Shown here one piece after another: positions 16,296-23,859 of a stretch of 47,627 bases of DNA. The stretch is from Bradyrhizobium sp. (GTDB lineage Bacteria; Pseudomonadota; Alphaproteobacteria; Rhizobiales; Xanthobacteraceae). The notes under the pieces were generated by a model. The model was not told the DNA's origin and did no database searches. It was given only the letters and a program-made list of their open reading frames with translations. Every line of letters starts with the position of its first letter. Position 1 is the first letter of the stretch. Location: the NCBI RefSeq assembly GCF_004799405.1, contig NZ_SSMW01000028.1, forward strand, positions 1 to 47,627, read 5' to 3'. The translations under genes and the position numbers were made by a program.

Positions 16296-17557
16296 CTTCC
16301 GCCCTGAAAGCCCCGTCGCAACCGAAAAGGTCGATCGGCAGGTTGCGCCGTCGCGTCTACGCGGTGCTTGAGCAGGGCGATGGTGCCGGGGGCGCAAGCC
16401 TTGCGCTCAATCGGTTCCTGATCCTGCTGATAGTTGTCACGCTGACCGCAACCGTGATCGAATCCGTACCGGAGATGGCAAGGACTTACGCCCTGCCGCT
16501 CAGCGTAATCGAGTGGACCGCGACGCTGGTGTTTTCGCTGGAGTATGCCGCGCGGATCTGGTGCGCGGTCGAACATCCCCTCTTGAAACGCGGCGCAGTT
16601 CTCGGACGGCTGCGTTTCGCGCTGAGTTTCTCCGGGCTGATCGATCTTGCGGCTATTCTGCCATTCTGGCTGAGCATTTTCATTGCTTCCGATTTCAGGA
16701 TCTTGCTCGTTCTTCGCCTGGTGCGCTTCTTCAAGCTGACGCGCTATTCGCCCGCGATGCGTTCGCTTCTGGACGCCCTGTATTCCGAGCGCCGCGCGCT
16801 GAGCGGATGCTTTGTCATTTTGCTAGGCACGGCACTTATCGCGGCAGCACTGATGCACCTGGCCGAGCGCGCGGCGCAACCCGAGCGGTTTGGAACGATT
16901 CCGGATGCGCTATGGTGGTCGATCGTGACGCTCGGGACGATCGGTTACGGTGACGTCGTTCCAGTCACCGTGCTGGGACGCGTTCTGGCAGGCTTCACCA
17001 TTTTCGCCGGACTGCTCATGATGGCGCTGCCGGTGGGTATTTTCGCCACTGCTTTTGCCAACGAGGTACACCGCAGGGATTTCATTATAACCTGGGGCCT
17101 TGTCGCCCGTATTCCGCTGTTCCGTGCCCTGACCGCGAGTGAGATCGCGGATGTAATGACGATGTTGCGGGCTCAGAAAGTGGATGCCGGGACGGTCATC
17201 GCCCGCCGTGGCGAGCCTGCCCATGCGATGTATCTCATTGCGGACGGCGAAGTGGAAGTAAAACTGCGGCACAAGCATCTACAGCTTGGCACCGGCCAGT
17301 TTTTCGGCGAGATCGCGGCGCTGCGCCGAACGCACCGCTCGGCGACGGTGACAGCCGTGACGACGACGCGGCTGTTGGTTCTGGATGCACTGGACCTTCA
17401 CGCGCTGATGGACCGCCAACCGGCGCTTGCGGCCCGGATCGAGGAAGCAGCACGTGAAAAGCTTGGACATGCAATCGATGAACCAGACAGCGATCTGATG
17501 TCCGAAGAGTTGACCCACGAGCCAGGAGGTAGCGGCGACCAAGTTCAAAGCCCGTAG
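16292..17557 (+). CDS. Voltage-gated-type K+ channel with cyclic-nucleotide-binding domain
   Basis: This 421-residue protein is a six-helix potassium channel related to MlotiK1. Segments S1-S4 span about 40-150, with an arginine-bearing S4 (RILLVLRLVRFFKLTR). The pore and selectivity filter TIGYGD are at 216-221, S6 is at about 230-258, and a CNB domain covers about 275-400. The phosphate-binding cassette FFGEIAALRRTHRSATV (from 337) carries the arginine expected for cAMP or cGMP. TTG 16292 is the only plausible start, sharing TTGA with the Usp stop. Channel gating by a nucleotide would link membrane potential to energy state. A GC-rich short inverted repeat at the stop could help termination but lacks a T-run. 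Confidence 0.9.
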   Translation: MTSALKAPSQPKRSIGRLRRRVYAVLEQGDGAGGASLALNRFLILLIVVTLTATVIESVPEMARTYALPLSVIEWTATLVFSLEYAARIWCAVEHPLLKRGAVLGRLRFALSFSGLIDLAAILPFWLSIFIASDFRILLVLRLVRFFKLTRYSPAMRSLLDALYSERRALSGCFVILLGTALIAAALMHLAERAAQPERFGTIPDALWWSIVTLGTIGYGDVVPVTVLGRVLAGFTIFAGLLMMALPVGIFATAFANEVHRRDFIITWGLVARIPLFRALTASEIADVMTMLRAQKVDAGTVIARRGEPAHAMYLIADGEVEVKLRHKHLQLGTGQFFGEIAALRRTHRSATVTAVTTTRLLVLDALDLHALMDRQPALAARIEEAAREKLGHAIDEPDSDLMSEELTHEPGGSGDQVQSP

Positions 17558-17588
17558 AACCGGGCCGACAAGTACAAAGTCTGCTATC

Positions 17589-18977
17589 TCACAATTCAAA
17601 ACTCTGATTCTGCTGCGGCATTTCGACTCGGGCATCAACAAGGTTTGTCGCGAACTGGTTCATGCTGTTTTCTTCACCGTGAACGAGGAACGTCCGCTTT
17701 GCACCGGTCTGCTTTTGCCAGGCCAGCAATTCAGCCTGGTCGGCATGAGCGGAGAAGCCGTTGATGGTATAAATGCGTGCCCTGACCGGAATGTCCTCGC
17801 CGAATATTCTCACTTGCTTGGCGCCATCGATGATCTGTCGCGCGAGAGTACCACTGGCTGCGTAGCCGACGAATACGATGGCCGACTTATCGCAGCCCAG
17901 ATTATGCTGCAGATGATGCCGCACGCGGCCGCCGGTGCACATGCCCGACCCGGCCATGATGATGGCGCCGCCATGAATGTTGTTCAGCGCGACGGATTCG
18001 GCGGCTTCTCGGGTGAAATGCAGCCCTGGCAGATAAAATGGATCGTGCCCGCCTTGAAATAATTTTGCGGTTGCAGGCTCAAAACACTCGGGATGGCGCC
18101 GGAATATCTCGGTAGCCGAAATCGCCATGGGCGAATCGAGGAACACTTGCGTCGATTTCGCGAGCTGCCCCTTGCTGATGCCGTCATTCAGGAAATAGAG
18201 CAACTCCTGCGCTCGCTCCAGGGCGAAGGTCGGAATGATTACATTTCCCCCTCGTTTGAAGGTCTGGCTTATCGCTTCAAACAGCTCTGCGATGGATGGA
18301 CCTAATGGCTTATGCAGCCGGTCTCCATACGTGGTTTCCATGACGACATTATCGGCGCGGGGCGGCGTCGCCGGGCTGCGCAGCAGCCCATGACCGCCGT
18401 TGCCCAGGTCACCGGAAAACAGCACGCTGGTCGAACGGCCCTGTTCCGAAAGTTGCAGAAAGATGCTGGCGGAGCCCAGAATATGCCCGGCATCGATGAA
18501 AGTCGCGCTCGCGCCGGGGCTAACTTCCAAAACCTCGGAGTAGGTTGCGGTCCGCCCGAAATTGTCGAGGCAGTTCAGCGCGTCGAGGGTCGAATAGAGC
18601 GGGCTTGTCGCGTGACTACGTGCACCTGCGTGACTGCCCCTGCGCGCAAGGTGACGCGTTTCTTCTTCCAACAGATAGGCTGCATCCAGCAGGACCAGTC
18701 GCGTCAACTCACGCGAGGCGGATGTCGTGATGATCTCCCCTCGAAAGCCGCGCTTGGTCAATAGAGGCAAACGGCCGCAATGATCCAGATGTGCATGGGT
18801 TAGCAATACATAATCAATGCTGGCGGCGTCAAAGCCGAACGGTTGGGCATTTTCCTCGTCCAACTCTCGGCTGCCTTGATACAGCCCGCAGTCAATCAAG
18901 ATCCGCTTCCCGGCGCATTCAACCAAGTGACAGGAGCCAGTGACGTTGCGATCCGCGCCGTGAAAGGATATTTTCAA
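17589..18977 (-). CDS. Metallo-beta-lactamase/beta-CASP RNase
   Basis: This 462-residue protein joins a metallo-beta-lactamase domain to a beta-CASP domain, the architecture of CPSF73-like and RNase J-related nucleases. The zinc-binding motif is HAHLDH at residues 61-66, with DAGHILGSAS, FSGDLGN and FSAHADQAELL as further ligands. The C-terminal RMMBL-like segment ends near 440. It is predicted to cut or trim RNA in the cytosol. It converges with the channel gene and follows the LOG-family gene on the same strand with a 78-bp gap. No FixK box was found directly upstream. Homologues often lie in stress islands with Usp genes (from memory). A role in mRNA turnover during hypoxia is inference. 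Confidence 0.88.
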   Translation of the reverse strand: MKISFHGADRNVTGSCHLVECAGKRILIDCGLYQGSRELDEENAQPFGFDAASIDYVLLTHAHLDHCGRLPLLTKRGFRGEIITTSASRELTRLVLLDAAYLLEEETRHLARRGSHAGARSHATSPLYSTLDALNCLDNFGRTATYSEVLEVSPGASATFIDAGHILGSASIFLQLSEQGRSTSVLFSGDLGNGGHGLLRSPATPPRADNVVMETTYGDRLHKPLGPSIAELFEAISQTFKRGGNVIIPTFALERAQELLYFLNDGISKGQLAKSTQVFLDSPMAISATEIFRRHPECFEPATAKLFQGGHDPFYLPGLHFTREAAESVALNNIHGGAIIMAGSGMCTGGRVRHHLQHNLGCDKSAIVFVGYAASGTLARQIIDGAKQVRIFGEDIPVRARIYTINGFSAHADQAELLAWQKQTGAKRTFLVHGEENSMNQFATNLVDARVEMPQQNQSFEL

Positions 18978-19055
18978 ATTACGCTCCCTTGCATTCGTTC
19001 ATCGAGACCGGATTCGCATGGGGCATCACAGGATCGACCGACGTAAAGCCGTCGC

Positions 19056-20006
19056 TCATGATGCGGTGTGCAAAGGATCGCCGCTCGCGTCGTGCCAGTG
19101 CAAAATGCCGTTCCATGCTTCCTGGGCCGTCTCGGCAAACCAGAACAATTCCCGATCCTCGGAATCGATAACGCCCTCATCGACGAGGAAATCCACGTCG
19201 ACGGCCCGACGCCAATAGGCCTCGCCCACCAGCACCACCGGCATCGGCTTGATTTTTCGTGTCTGTATCAGGGTTAGCACCTCGAACAGTTCGTCCAGCG
19301 TGCCATAACCACCAGGGAACGCGACCAGCGCCTTGGCCCGCAGCAGGAAGTGAAGCTTGCGCAGAGCGAAATAATGAAAACTGAAACAGAGTTCGGGCGT
19401 GACATAGGGGTTCGGATATTGCTCATGCGGCAGGCTGATGTTCAGCCCGACCGACTTGGCTCCCGCGTCGAACGCTCCGCGATTGGCCGCCTCCATCATC
19501 CCCGGGCCGCCGCCGGTCACAATGGCGGTATGGCGTTTGCGGGCGCCTCGATTTGCCGTCGCTACCAGACGTCCAAATTCGCGGGCGACGTCATAGTACC
19601 GGCTGTTGGCCTGAACTCGCGCGGCAACCGCCAGCCGGCGCCGAAGTTCGTCGTTGCTTTTGTCGACCTTCAGCAAAGCACGTAATTCCTGCACCTTGCG
19701 AAGCGCCGCGGCGGGTTCGCCGATCCGCGTACTGCCGAAAACCACGATGGTCTGCTCGATGTCATGCTCGCGGAGCAGCAATTCAGGCTTGAGGTAGTCG
19801 ATCTGCAAGCGCACGCCGCGCAGGTCATCCCGTGCAAGAAACGCAGGATCGGTGTCGGCGGGACGGTAGCTCGGGCTTTTGAGGATCGCCTGCACCCGCC
19901 GCATCGCCTCGGGGTCTTCCTCGAGGGCCTTCGGCCGTTGCCATGGCAACGCCTCGCGACGTCGATAGGGATGAGCGGGCGTCGGGATTTGTTGACCTTG
20001 TTTCAT
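19056..20006 (-). CDS. LOG-family protein (lysine-decarboxylase-like Rossmann fold)
   Basis: This protein of about 316 residues has the LOG/TIGR00730 signature PGGYGTLDE preceded by GGGPGMMEAANRGAF. Family members are nucleoside-5-prime-monophosphate phosphoribohydrolases, first known from cytokinin activation; many bacterial ones are misnamed lysine decarboxylases. The N-terminal about 100 residues are an extension seen in longer bacterial homologues (LRGVRLQIDYLKPELLLREH). ATG 20006 is preferred, but neither it nor ATG 20042 has a strong ribosome site. It may be co-transcribed with the downstream beta-CASP gene. A FixK box at 20127-20140 lies 120 bp upstream and is shared with the divergent CBS-BON gene. 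Confidence 0.88.
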   Translation of the reverse strand: MKQGQQIPTPAHPYRRREALPWQRPKALEEDPEAMRRVQAILKSPSYRPADTDPAFLARDDLRGVRLQIDYLKPELLLREHDIEQTIVVFGSTRIGEPAAALRKVQELRALLKVDKSNDELRRRLAVAARVQANSRYYDVAREFGRLVATANRGARKRHTAIVTGGGPGMMEAANRGAFDAGAKSVGLNISLPHEQYPNPYVTPELCFSFHYFALRKLHFLLRAKALVAFPGGYGTLDELFEVLTLIQTRKIKPMPVVLVGEAYWRRAVDVDFLVDEGVIDSEDRELFWFAETAQEAWNGILHWHDASGDPLHTAS

Positions 20007-20126
20007 TGACTTTCGATCGCTCCGGCTTGCCGACGGCACCATTGTGCGTTGATTGCAGCATGGAAACCCGCGAAGCGTTGATGCGGATCAAGCACTGGAA
20101 GATTTCCTCCTTCTCGATCTTGCGAC

Positions 20127-20140
20127 TTGACCTGCGTCAA
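20127..20140. promoter_or_regulatory. FixK box upstream of CBS-BON copy 2
   Basis: TTGACCTGCGTCAA is an exact TTGA-N6-TCAA site, 66 bp before the CBS-BON gene at 20207 and 120 bp before the divergent LOG-family gene. The spacing favours the CBS-BON gene. Confidence 0.75.
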
Positions 20141-20206
20141 GTGCACGAAAGTCCGGTGGCGTAACATTATTAATGTTATCGGCGATCCGAAAGCTGGAGC
20201 CTATCA

Positions 20207-20935
20207 ATGCGCGCCCATCAAATCATGACCCGCAAGGTCATCTCCGTGAAACCCGACACCTCCATTGCCGATGCTGCAAACACAATGTTGCAGCAGCACA
20301 TCAGCGGACTTCCGGTCGTTGATGACGCCGGCAAACTGGTCGGCATCATCTCGGAAGGTGATTTTATCCGCCGCGCGGAAATAGCAACCGGGCGGAAACG
20401 CGGCCGATGGCTGAAGATACTGGTTGGACCGGGTCGGGCTGCGACTGACTTCGTGCATGAGCAAGGCCGCAAGGTCAGCGAAATCATGTCACCGGAGCCC
20501 CTCACCGTGACGGAAGATGTCACGCTCGAAGAGATCGTCAAGGCGATGGAAAAGAATCATGTCAAACGCCTTCCCGTACTGCGTGGAGATCGGCTGGTCG
20601 GTATCGTGACGCGCGCCAACCTTCTTCAAGCTGTCGCAGACCTTGCCCGCAATGTGCCGGATCCGACCGCCGACGATGACCGCATTCGCAACCGCGTCTT
20701 TGCGGCGATCGAAAAAAACGATTGGGGACCAATCGCGCTCAGCGTCACGGTACGCGATGGCATCGTCCACCTCAGCGGCGTCATCTTGGACGAACGATCG
20801 AGGCAGGCGGCAATTGTCGCGGCCGAGAACGTTTCCGGCGTTATGAAGGTTCACGATCATCTTTGTTGGTTTGAACCCAACTCGGGGGTATATCTCTACT
20901 CTCCCGAAGATGAGCAATGGAAACGGGCGATTTAA
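20207..20935 (+). CDS. CBS-BON domain protein, copy 2
   Basis: This 242-residue paralogue of the protein at 6159 has the same layout: CBS1 (about 1-60), a basic linker with RKRGRWLKILVGPGR, CBS2 (about 92-150) and BON (about 160-225, VTVRDGIVHLSGVILDERSRQAA). It differs from copy 1 mostly in the BON tail and linker. Both share KVHDHLCW near the end, so copies 1 and 2 look closer to each other than to copy 3. ATG 20207 gives the shared MRAHQIMTRKV start. It is followed 24 bp later by the eRF1-like gene, probably in one transcript. Confidence 0.9.
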   Translation: MRAHQIMTRKVISVKPDTSIADAANTMLQQHISGLPVVDDAGKLVGIISEGDFIRRAEIATGRKRGRWLKILVGPGRAATDFVHEQGRKVSEIMSPEPLTVTEDVTLEEIVKAMEKNHVKRLPVLRGDRLVGIVTRANLLQAVADLARNVPDPTADDDRIRNRVFAAIEKNDWGPIALSVTVRDGIVHLSGVILDERSRQAAIVAAENVSGVMKVHDHLCWFEPNSGVYLYSPEDEQWKRAI

Positions 20936-20959
20936 TTCGCCAGCGAACGGATCAGGATC

Positions 20960-21364
20960 ATGCAGTCACATTTTCACGCGGTGGTGTGGATCGACCACCT
21001 TCAGGCCAAGATATTCCACATCGGCTTTTCCGGTCTCGATGAGGTCGTCCTGCACCCCCATATGCCGACGCGGCATATTCATCACAAGGCCAACTCGATC
21101 GGCAGCGGCCATGTCCATGAAAGCGGGGAATTCCTTAAACAGGTACTGGACGCCGTCAGCGATGCCGGTGAGATCCTGATCCTCGGGCCGGCCGGCACTA
21201 AGATCGAACTAGCCAAGTATATTCGCGAACATAATCCGCAGGTCGGCAATCGAATAGCCGCGGTGGAAGCCGCCGACCATCCCAGCGATCCCCAGATCGT
21301 CGCCTACGCGAAGCGGTATTTCAAGATTGGCATCGTCCGTTCGGCCACCGATCAGCGTAAATGA
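20960..21364 (+). CDS. eRF1-domain-like (translational machinery) protein
   Basis: This 134-residue soluble protein resembles the short bacterial proteins named translational machinery protein, related to domain 3 of eRF1/Pelota. Visible features are an N-terminal strand AVVWIDHLQAKIFHI, a histidine-rich segment (HPHMPTRHIHHKAN) and the hydrophobic strand EILILGPAGTKIELAKYI followed by a conserved AAVEAADHPSD. Such proteins may act on stalled ribosomes or hibernation, but the exact role is not established. It follows the second CBS-BON gene by 24 bp and converges with the flavin reductase remnant. The name is from family memory and moderately sure. Confidence 0.7.
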   Translation: MQSHFHAVVWIDHLQAKIFHIGFSGLDEVVLHPHMPTRHIHHKANSIGSGHVHESGEFLKQVLDAVSDAGEILILGPAGTKIELAKYIREHNPQVGNRIAAVEAADHPSDPQIVAYAKRYFKIGIVRSATDQRK

Positions 21365-21410
21365 TCCGCCGATCGGTGGGACTCTTAGTATCTTTTCGGG
21401 AGCGCGTTCC

Positions 21411-21598
21411 TTATCGCATCCTCGACTTGAGCTTGAGTGTATCGCCGTCCACCACGAACTTGCCGTAGCCGTGATGGTGGATGGTCTTCGGATTGCGTTG
21501 TGCATATGCCAGGACATTGTCATGACGTTGGCGCGGCCGTTGCGGGCGGTCGTCAGCAGGACGACCGGACCCGGTTCAAGCAACTGATAGACTTTCGC
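21411..21598 (-). pseudogene. Flavin reductase family remnant, middle deleted
   Basis: Read from about 21598 leftward, the DNA encodes KVYQLLEPGPVVLLTTAR and then NGRANVMTMSWHM, the N-terminus of a flavin reductase family protein. It then jumps to the family C-terminus in another frame: KTIHHHGYGKFVVDGDTLKL, then KSRMR and a TAA at 21411-21413. About 55 of the usual roughly 190 codons remain. The initiator ATG expected before KVYQLL is GCG here, though a TTG lies inside. The intact FMN-binding core is gone, so no activity is expected. The frame as read without shift runs on to 21209 and overlaps the eRF1-like gene, which is not meaningful. Its loss pattern parallels that of phaB. Confidence 0.8.
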
Positions 21599-21708
21599 TA
21601 AAGGCAGTTTTTTTCATCGCCGATTCCGCCTGGGCACGCTACGCCCGCCCCCGGCACAACGCGCCTCTCTGTCCGGTCCCAGACCCGAACTTGCCTCCGG
21701 TCAGTTAC

Positions 21709-21727
21709 TTAGGGGTGCCCCCTTAAG
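21709..21727. promoter_or_regulatory. Putative FixJ-binding site, fixK copy 2
   Basis: TTAGGGGTGCCCCCTTAAG lies 73 bp before the second fixK start. It aligns without gaps to the element at 11540-11558, sharing TTA-G at one end and CCCCTTAAG plus AT at the other, while the rest of the promoter is mostly different. The conservation of site and spacing argues for a common regulator, most likely FixJ. Confidence 0.65.
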
Positions 21728-21800
21728 ATAAGAAGCGAAATATCGAAGCCCGGTCATATCAATTAGGAAATAGCCATCAACCCCGGCAGGAGATGGCACC

Positions 21801-22490
21801 ATGCTCACCCAATCGATCAGCACTTCCGATATGGCTGGCAAAATCAGCCCAGCGGCCCTCTCCGCCCCCGACCAATTCCACATGGTCGCCGGCCAGGCGG
21901 GCCTCGTGGCGACGGAATTCTCCTACAAAAAGGACGAGGAAATTTACGGGGAGGGCGAACCTTCCGACTATGTCTACCAGGTCATCCGCGGCTCGGTTCG
22001 GAGCTACAAGTTGCTTTCCGACGGCCGGCGTCAGATCGGCGCGTTTTACCTTCCCGGGGACGTGTTCGGGCTGGAGTCGGGACCAGCGCACCGCCTCACG
22101 GCGGAGGCCATCGTTGACACGACCGTGCGTCTGGTGAAACGGCGGAGCCTGGAGCAGGCGGCCGGTATCACCGTCCAGGTGGCCCACAGCCTTTGGTCGA
22201 TGACCGCCGGAGAACTTCGGCACGCCGAAAACCACATGCTGCTTCTCGGCCGCAAAAACGCGATGGAGCGTGTGGCCAGTTTTCTTCTGGAAATGGACCG
22301 CCGCCTGACCGTAACAGGCATGATGGCGCTTCCGATGTGCCGCAGGGATATTGGCGATTATCTGGGGTTGACCATCGAGACCGTTTCGCGGGCGCTCTCG
22401 CAACTGCACAGCGAAGGGGTGCTCGGGTTTTCCGGCGCGCGCCAGATCGTCCTGCGAAACCGCCAGCGCCTGCGCAACATGGACGCTTGA
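21801..22490 (+). CDS. fixK: CRP/FNR-family regulator FixK, copy 2
   Basis: This 229-residue paralogue is the same length as the first FixK and similar along its whole length, with changes mainly in the first 35 residues and a few in the effector domain. The HTH (RRDIGDYLGLTIETVSRALSQL) is identical except for one residue, so both should bind the same boxes. Cys180 is kept; Cys20 of copy 1 (VICPT) is absent. There is no Fe-S cysteine cluster. RBS AGGAG precedes ATG 21801. A FixJ-like site lies 73 bp upstream. Downstream genes (two small membrane proteins, hsp20, lon) may be co-transcribed. Two near-identical FixK proteins could tune amplitude or form heterodimers. Confidence 0.94.
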   Translation: MLTQSISTSDMAGKISPAALSAPDQFHMVAGQAGLVATEFSYKKDEEIYGEGEPSDYVYQVIRGSVRSYKLLSDGRRQIGAFYLPGDVFGLESGPAHRLTAEAIVDTTVRLVKRRSLEQAAGITVQVAHSLWSMTAGELRHAENHMLLLGRKNAMERVASFLLEMDRRLTVTGMMALPMCRRDIGDYLGLTIETVSRALSQLHSEGVLGFSGARQIVLRNRQRLRNMDA

Positions 22491-22552
22491 GAGCCTTCTC
22501 CAAAAGATCGGTCGTCCCAATTCTGAAACCGTGGAAGCACTAGGAGGCGTTG

Positions 22553-22816
22553 ATGAATTATTCGATTTACAGCGCAGATCGCACGACCCATCTTAAAATC
22601 GTGGTCGTTGGGCTGGCGGCAAGTATCGGAATAACCAGCTTTGGAATCGCGGCCCACCTCAAGGCCGGCGACCAATACTCCCAGACGGCATATGTGGTCA
22701 AAGCCGCCAAGCCCAGCATGAGGTTTGCCGTCGCATTGCCTGGCCGCCAGGACACTGTGTCCGACTTGACCTTGATCAACAGTTCTCAGGCTCTTTCTGG
22801 TATCCAAATCAAATGA
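22553..22816 (+). CDS. Small single-pass membrane or exported protein, unknown
   Basis: I do not recognise this 87-residue protein. After a short polar N-terminus (MNYSIYSADRTTHLK) it has one hydrophobic helix, about residues 16-34 (IVVVGLAASIGITSFGIAA), then a polar tail predicted outside the membrane. The start ATG 22553 has an excellent TAGGAGG ribosome site. Its stop overlaps the next ATG (ATGA), so it is translationally coupled to the following membrane protein. A cell-envelope role downstream of fixK is all that context allows. Confidence 0.7.
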   Translation: MNYSIYSADRTTHLKIVVVGLAASIGITSFGIAAHLKAGDQYSQTAYVVKAAKPSMRFAVALPGRQDTVSDLTLINSSQALSGIQIK

Positions 22817-23295
22817 TCAAGCGCAGCGATCCATGGCATACCCGCTCCACCATCAGCCGGTCGGCGCACGTCCTGGAACGGACGGGGCTCGCCTTGACCG
22901 GGGCAGCATGCGGATTGTTCGTCGCCGCGCATGTGGGAAGGGCTGACATTGATCTGCTTGGTTCGGCTGCTGCCGTCTTGGCCCTGATGCTTTATGGAGC
23001 CGTCGGCTTCTATCTTGGGATTGATCTGCCCCCTGTTCCTCCAGACCACCGAATGCACTTGCCGCTCCGGCAGGGACTGGGTTCCAGTTGGGACGCCGTG
23101 GAACTGCTCAGCGCGGCCGGTACTTTCCTCGCCGCGGTAGAGGCGGTGGCGTCCGTGTCCAGCATTATTCTGGACGAGACCGCGCGCCCAGGCACTGCCC
23201 TGCTGATTGGCGTCGGCTGGGCGGCAGGCACCACCATGCAGATTGCCGCCGGCATCATTGCGCGAATGCGGGCAAATGCTGCCGGCACGTCCTAG
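22813..23295 (+). CDS. Small multi-pass membrane protein, unknown
   Basis: This 160-residue protein has about four hydrophobic helices (around 24-42, 46-68, 95-115 and 128-150) separated by short loops; the longest loop carries PPVPPDHRMHLPLRQG. I see no catalytic motif. It starts at an ATGA overlap with the preceding small membrane gene, and the two probably form a complex or act in sequence. They lie between fixK copy 2 and hsp20-lon. No homologue name can be given from sequence alone. Confidence 0.75.
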   Translation: MIKRSDPWHTRSTISRSAHVLERTGLALTGAACGLFVAAHVGRADIDLLGSAAAVLALMLYGAVGFYLGIDLPPVPPDHRMHLPLRQGLGSSWDAVELLSAAGTFLAAVEAVASVSSIILDETARPGTALLIGVGWAAGTTMQIAAGIIARMRANAAGTS

Positions 23296-23443
23296 GGCAG
23301 GCTCCTGCACTATTTCGTCCTCCGATTGACGAGATGGCCCAAGCGTAGAACTATTCCGGCAATCCAGCGGGATGCTTTTGCAAGAGCATGGCCGCATGGC
23401 GCGAAAGCGGCCGTTTCAGGAATTCGTGAACGCGAGGACGCCA

Positions 23444-23851
23444 ATGTCGTCAAAAAATCCCATGAACTGGATGTTGGCCGAAGCCGTCGATTCGCTCGCC
23501 CGCGCCAATCGGCTGCATCAGCAGTTCTTCAGCTTGCGGTCGTCGGCGGGCTCTCGGGAACCCAGCTGGGAGCCTCCCATCGATGTCCTGGAGACCGACC
23601 GGGAAATTCTCATTCTGGTGGCGCTGCCCGGCGTCGATCCCGATCAGGTCGAGGCCGTGATCGATAGCGGCACGCTGATCATCAGCGGACACCGGGTGCT
23701 GCCGGTCGAGTTGCGCAATGCCCGGATTCACCGGCTCGAGCTCCCGCAAGGCCGGTTCGAGCGCCGTATCGTACTGCCCACGGGGCGTTACGCCGTCAGC
23801 CGCTTCGCCGTGAACGGATGCATTGCGCTACGCCTGTCAAAGTCTGCTTGA
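23444..23851 (+). CDS. Small heat-shock protein Hsp20 (alpha-crystallin family)
   Basis: This 135-residue protein has an alpha-crystallin domain from about residue 38 (WEPPIDVLETDREILILVALPGVDPDQVEA) to the end of the beta-sandwich (LPQGRFERRIVLPTGRY). It binds unfolding proteins without ATP. The C-terminal I-x-I/V-type anchor is weak (CIALRLSKSA), so oligomerisation may differ from classical Hsp20. I chose ATG 23444 because GAGGA lies upstream. It lies 8 bp before lon, which suggests a hold-and-degrade pair. An alpha-crystallin (HspX) is also a core member of the mycobacterial dormancy set. Confidence 0.88.
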   Translation: MSSKNPMNWMLAEAVDSLARANRLHQQFFSLRSSAGSREPSWEPPIDVLETDREILILVALPGVDPDQVEAVIDSGTLIISGHRVLPVELRNARIHRLELPQGRFERRIVLPTGRYAVSRFAVNGCIALRLSKSA

Positions 23852-23859
23852 GGATGGCC

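Noticed and set aside
17550..17565. GCCCG-TAGAAC-CGGGC hairpin as a terminator between convergent genes
   Set aside because: The stem is only 5 bp and no T-run follows on either strand; it could be chance in GC-rich DNA.
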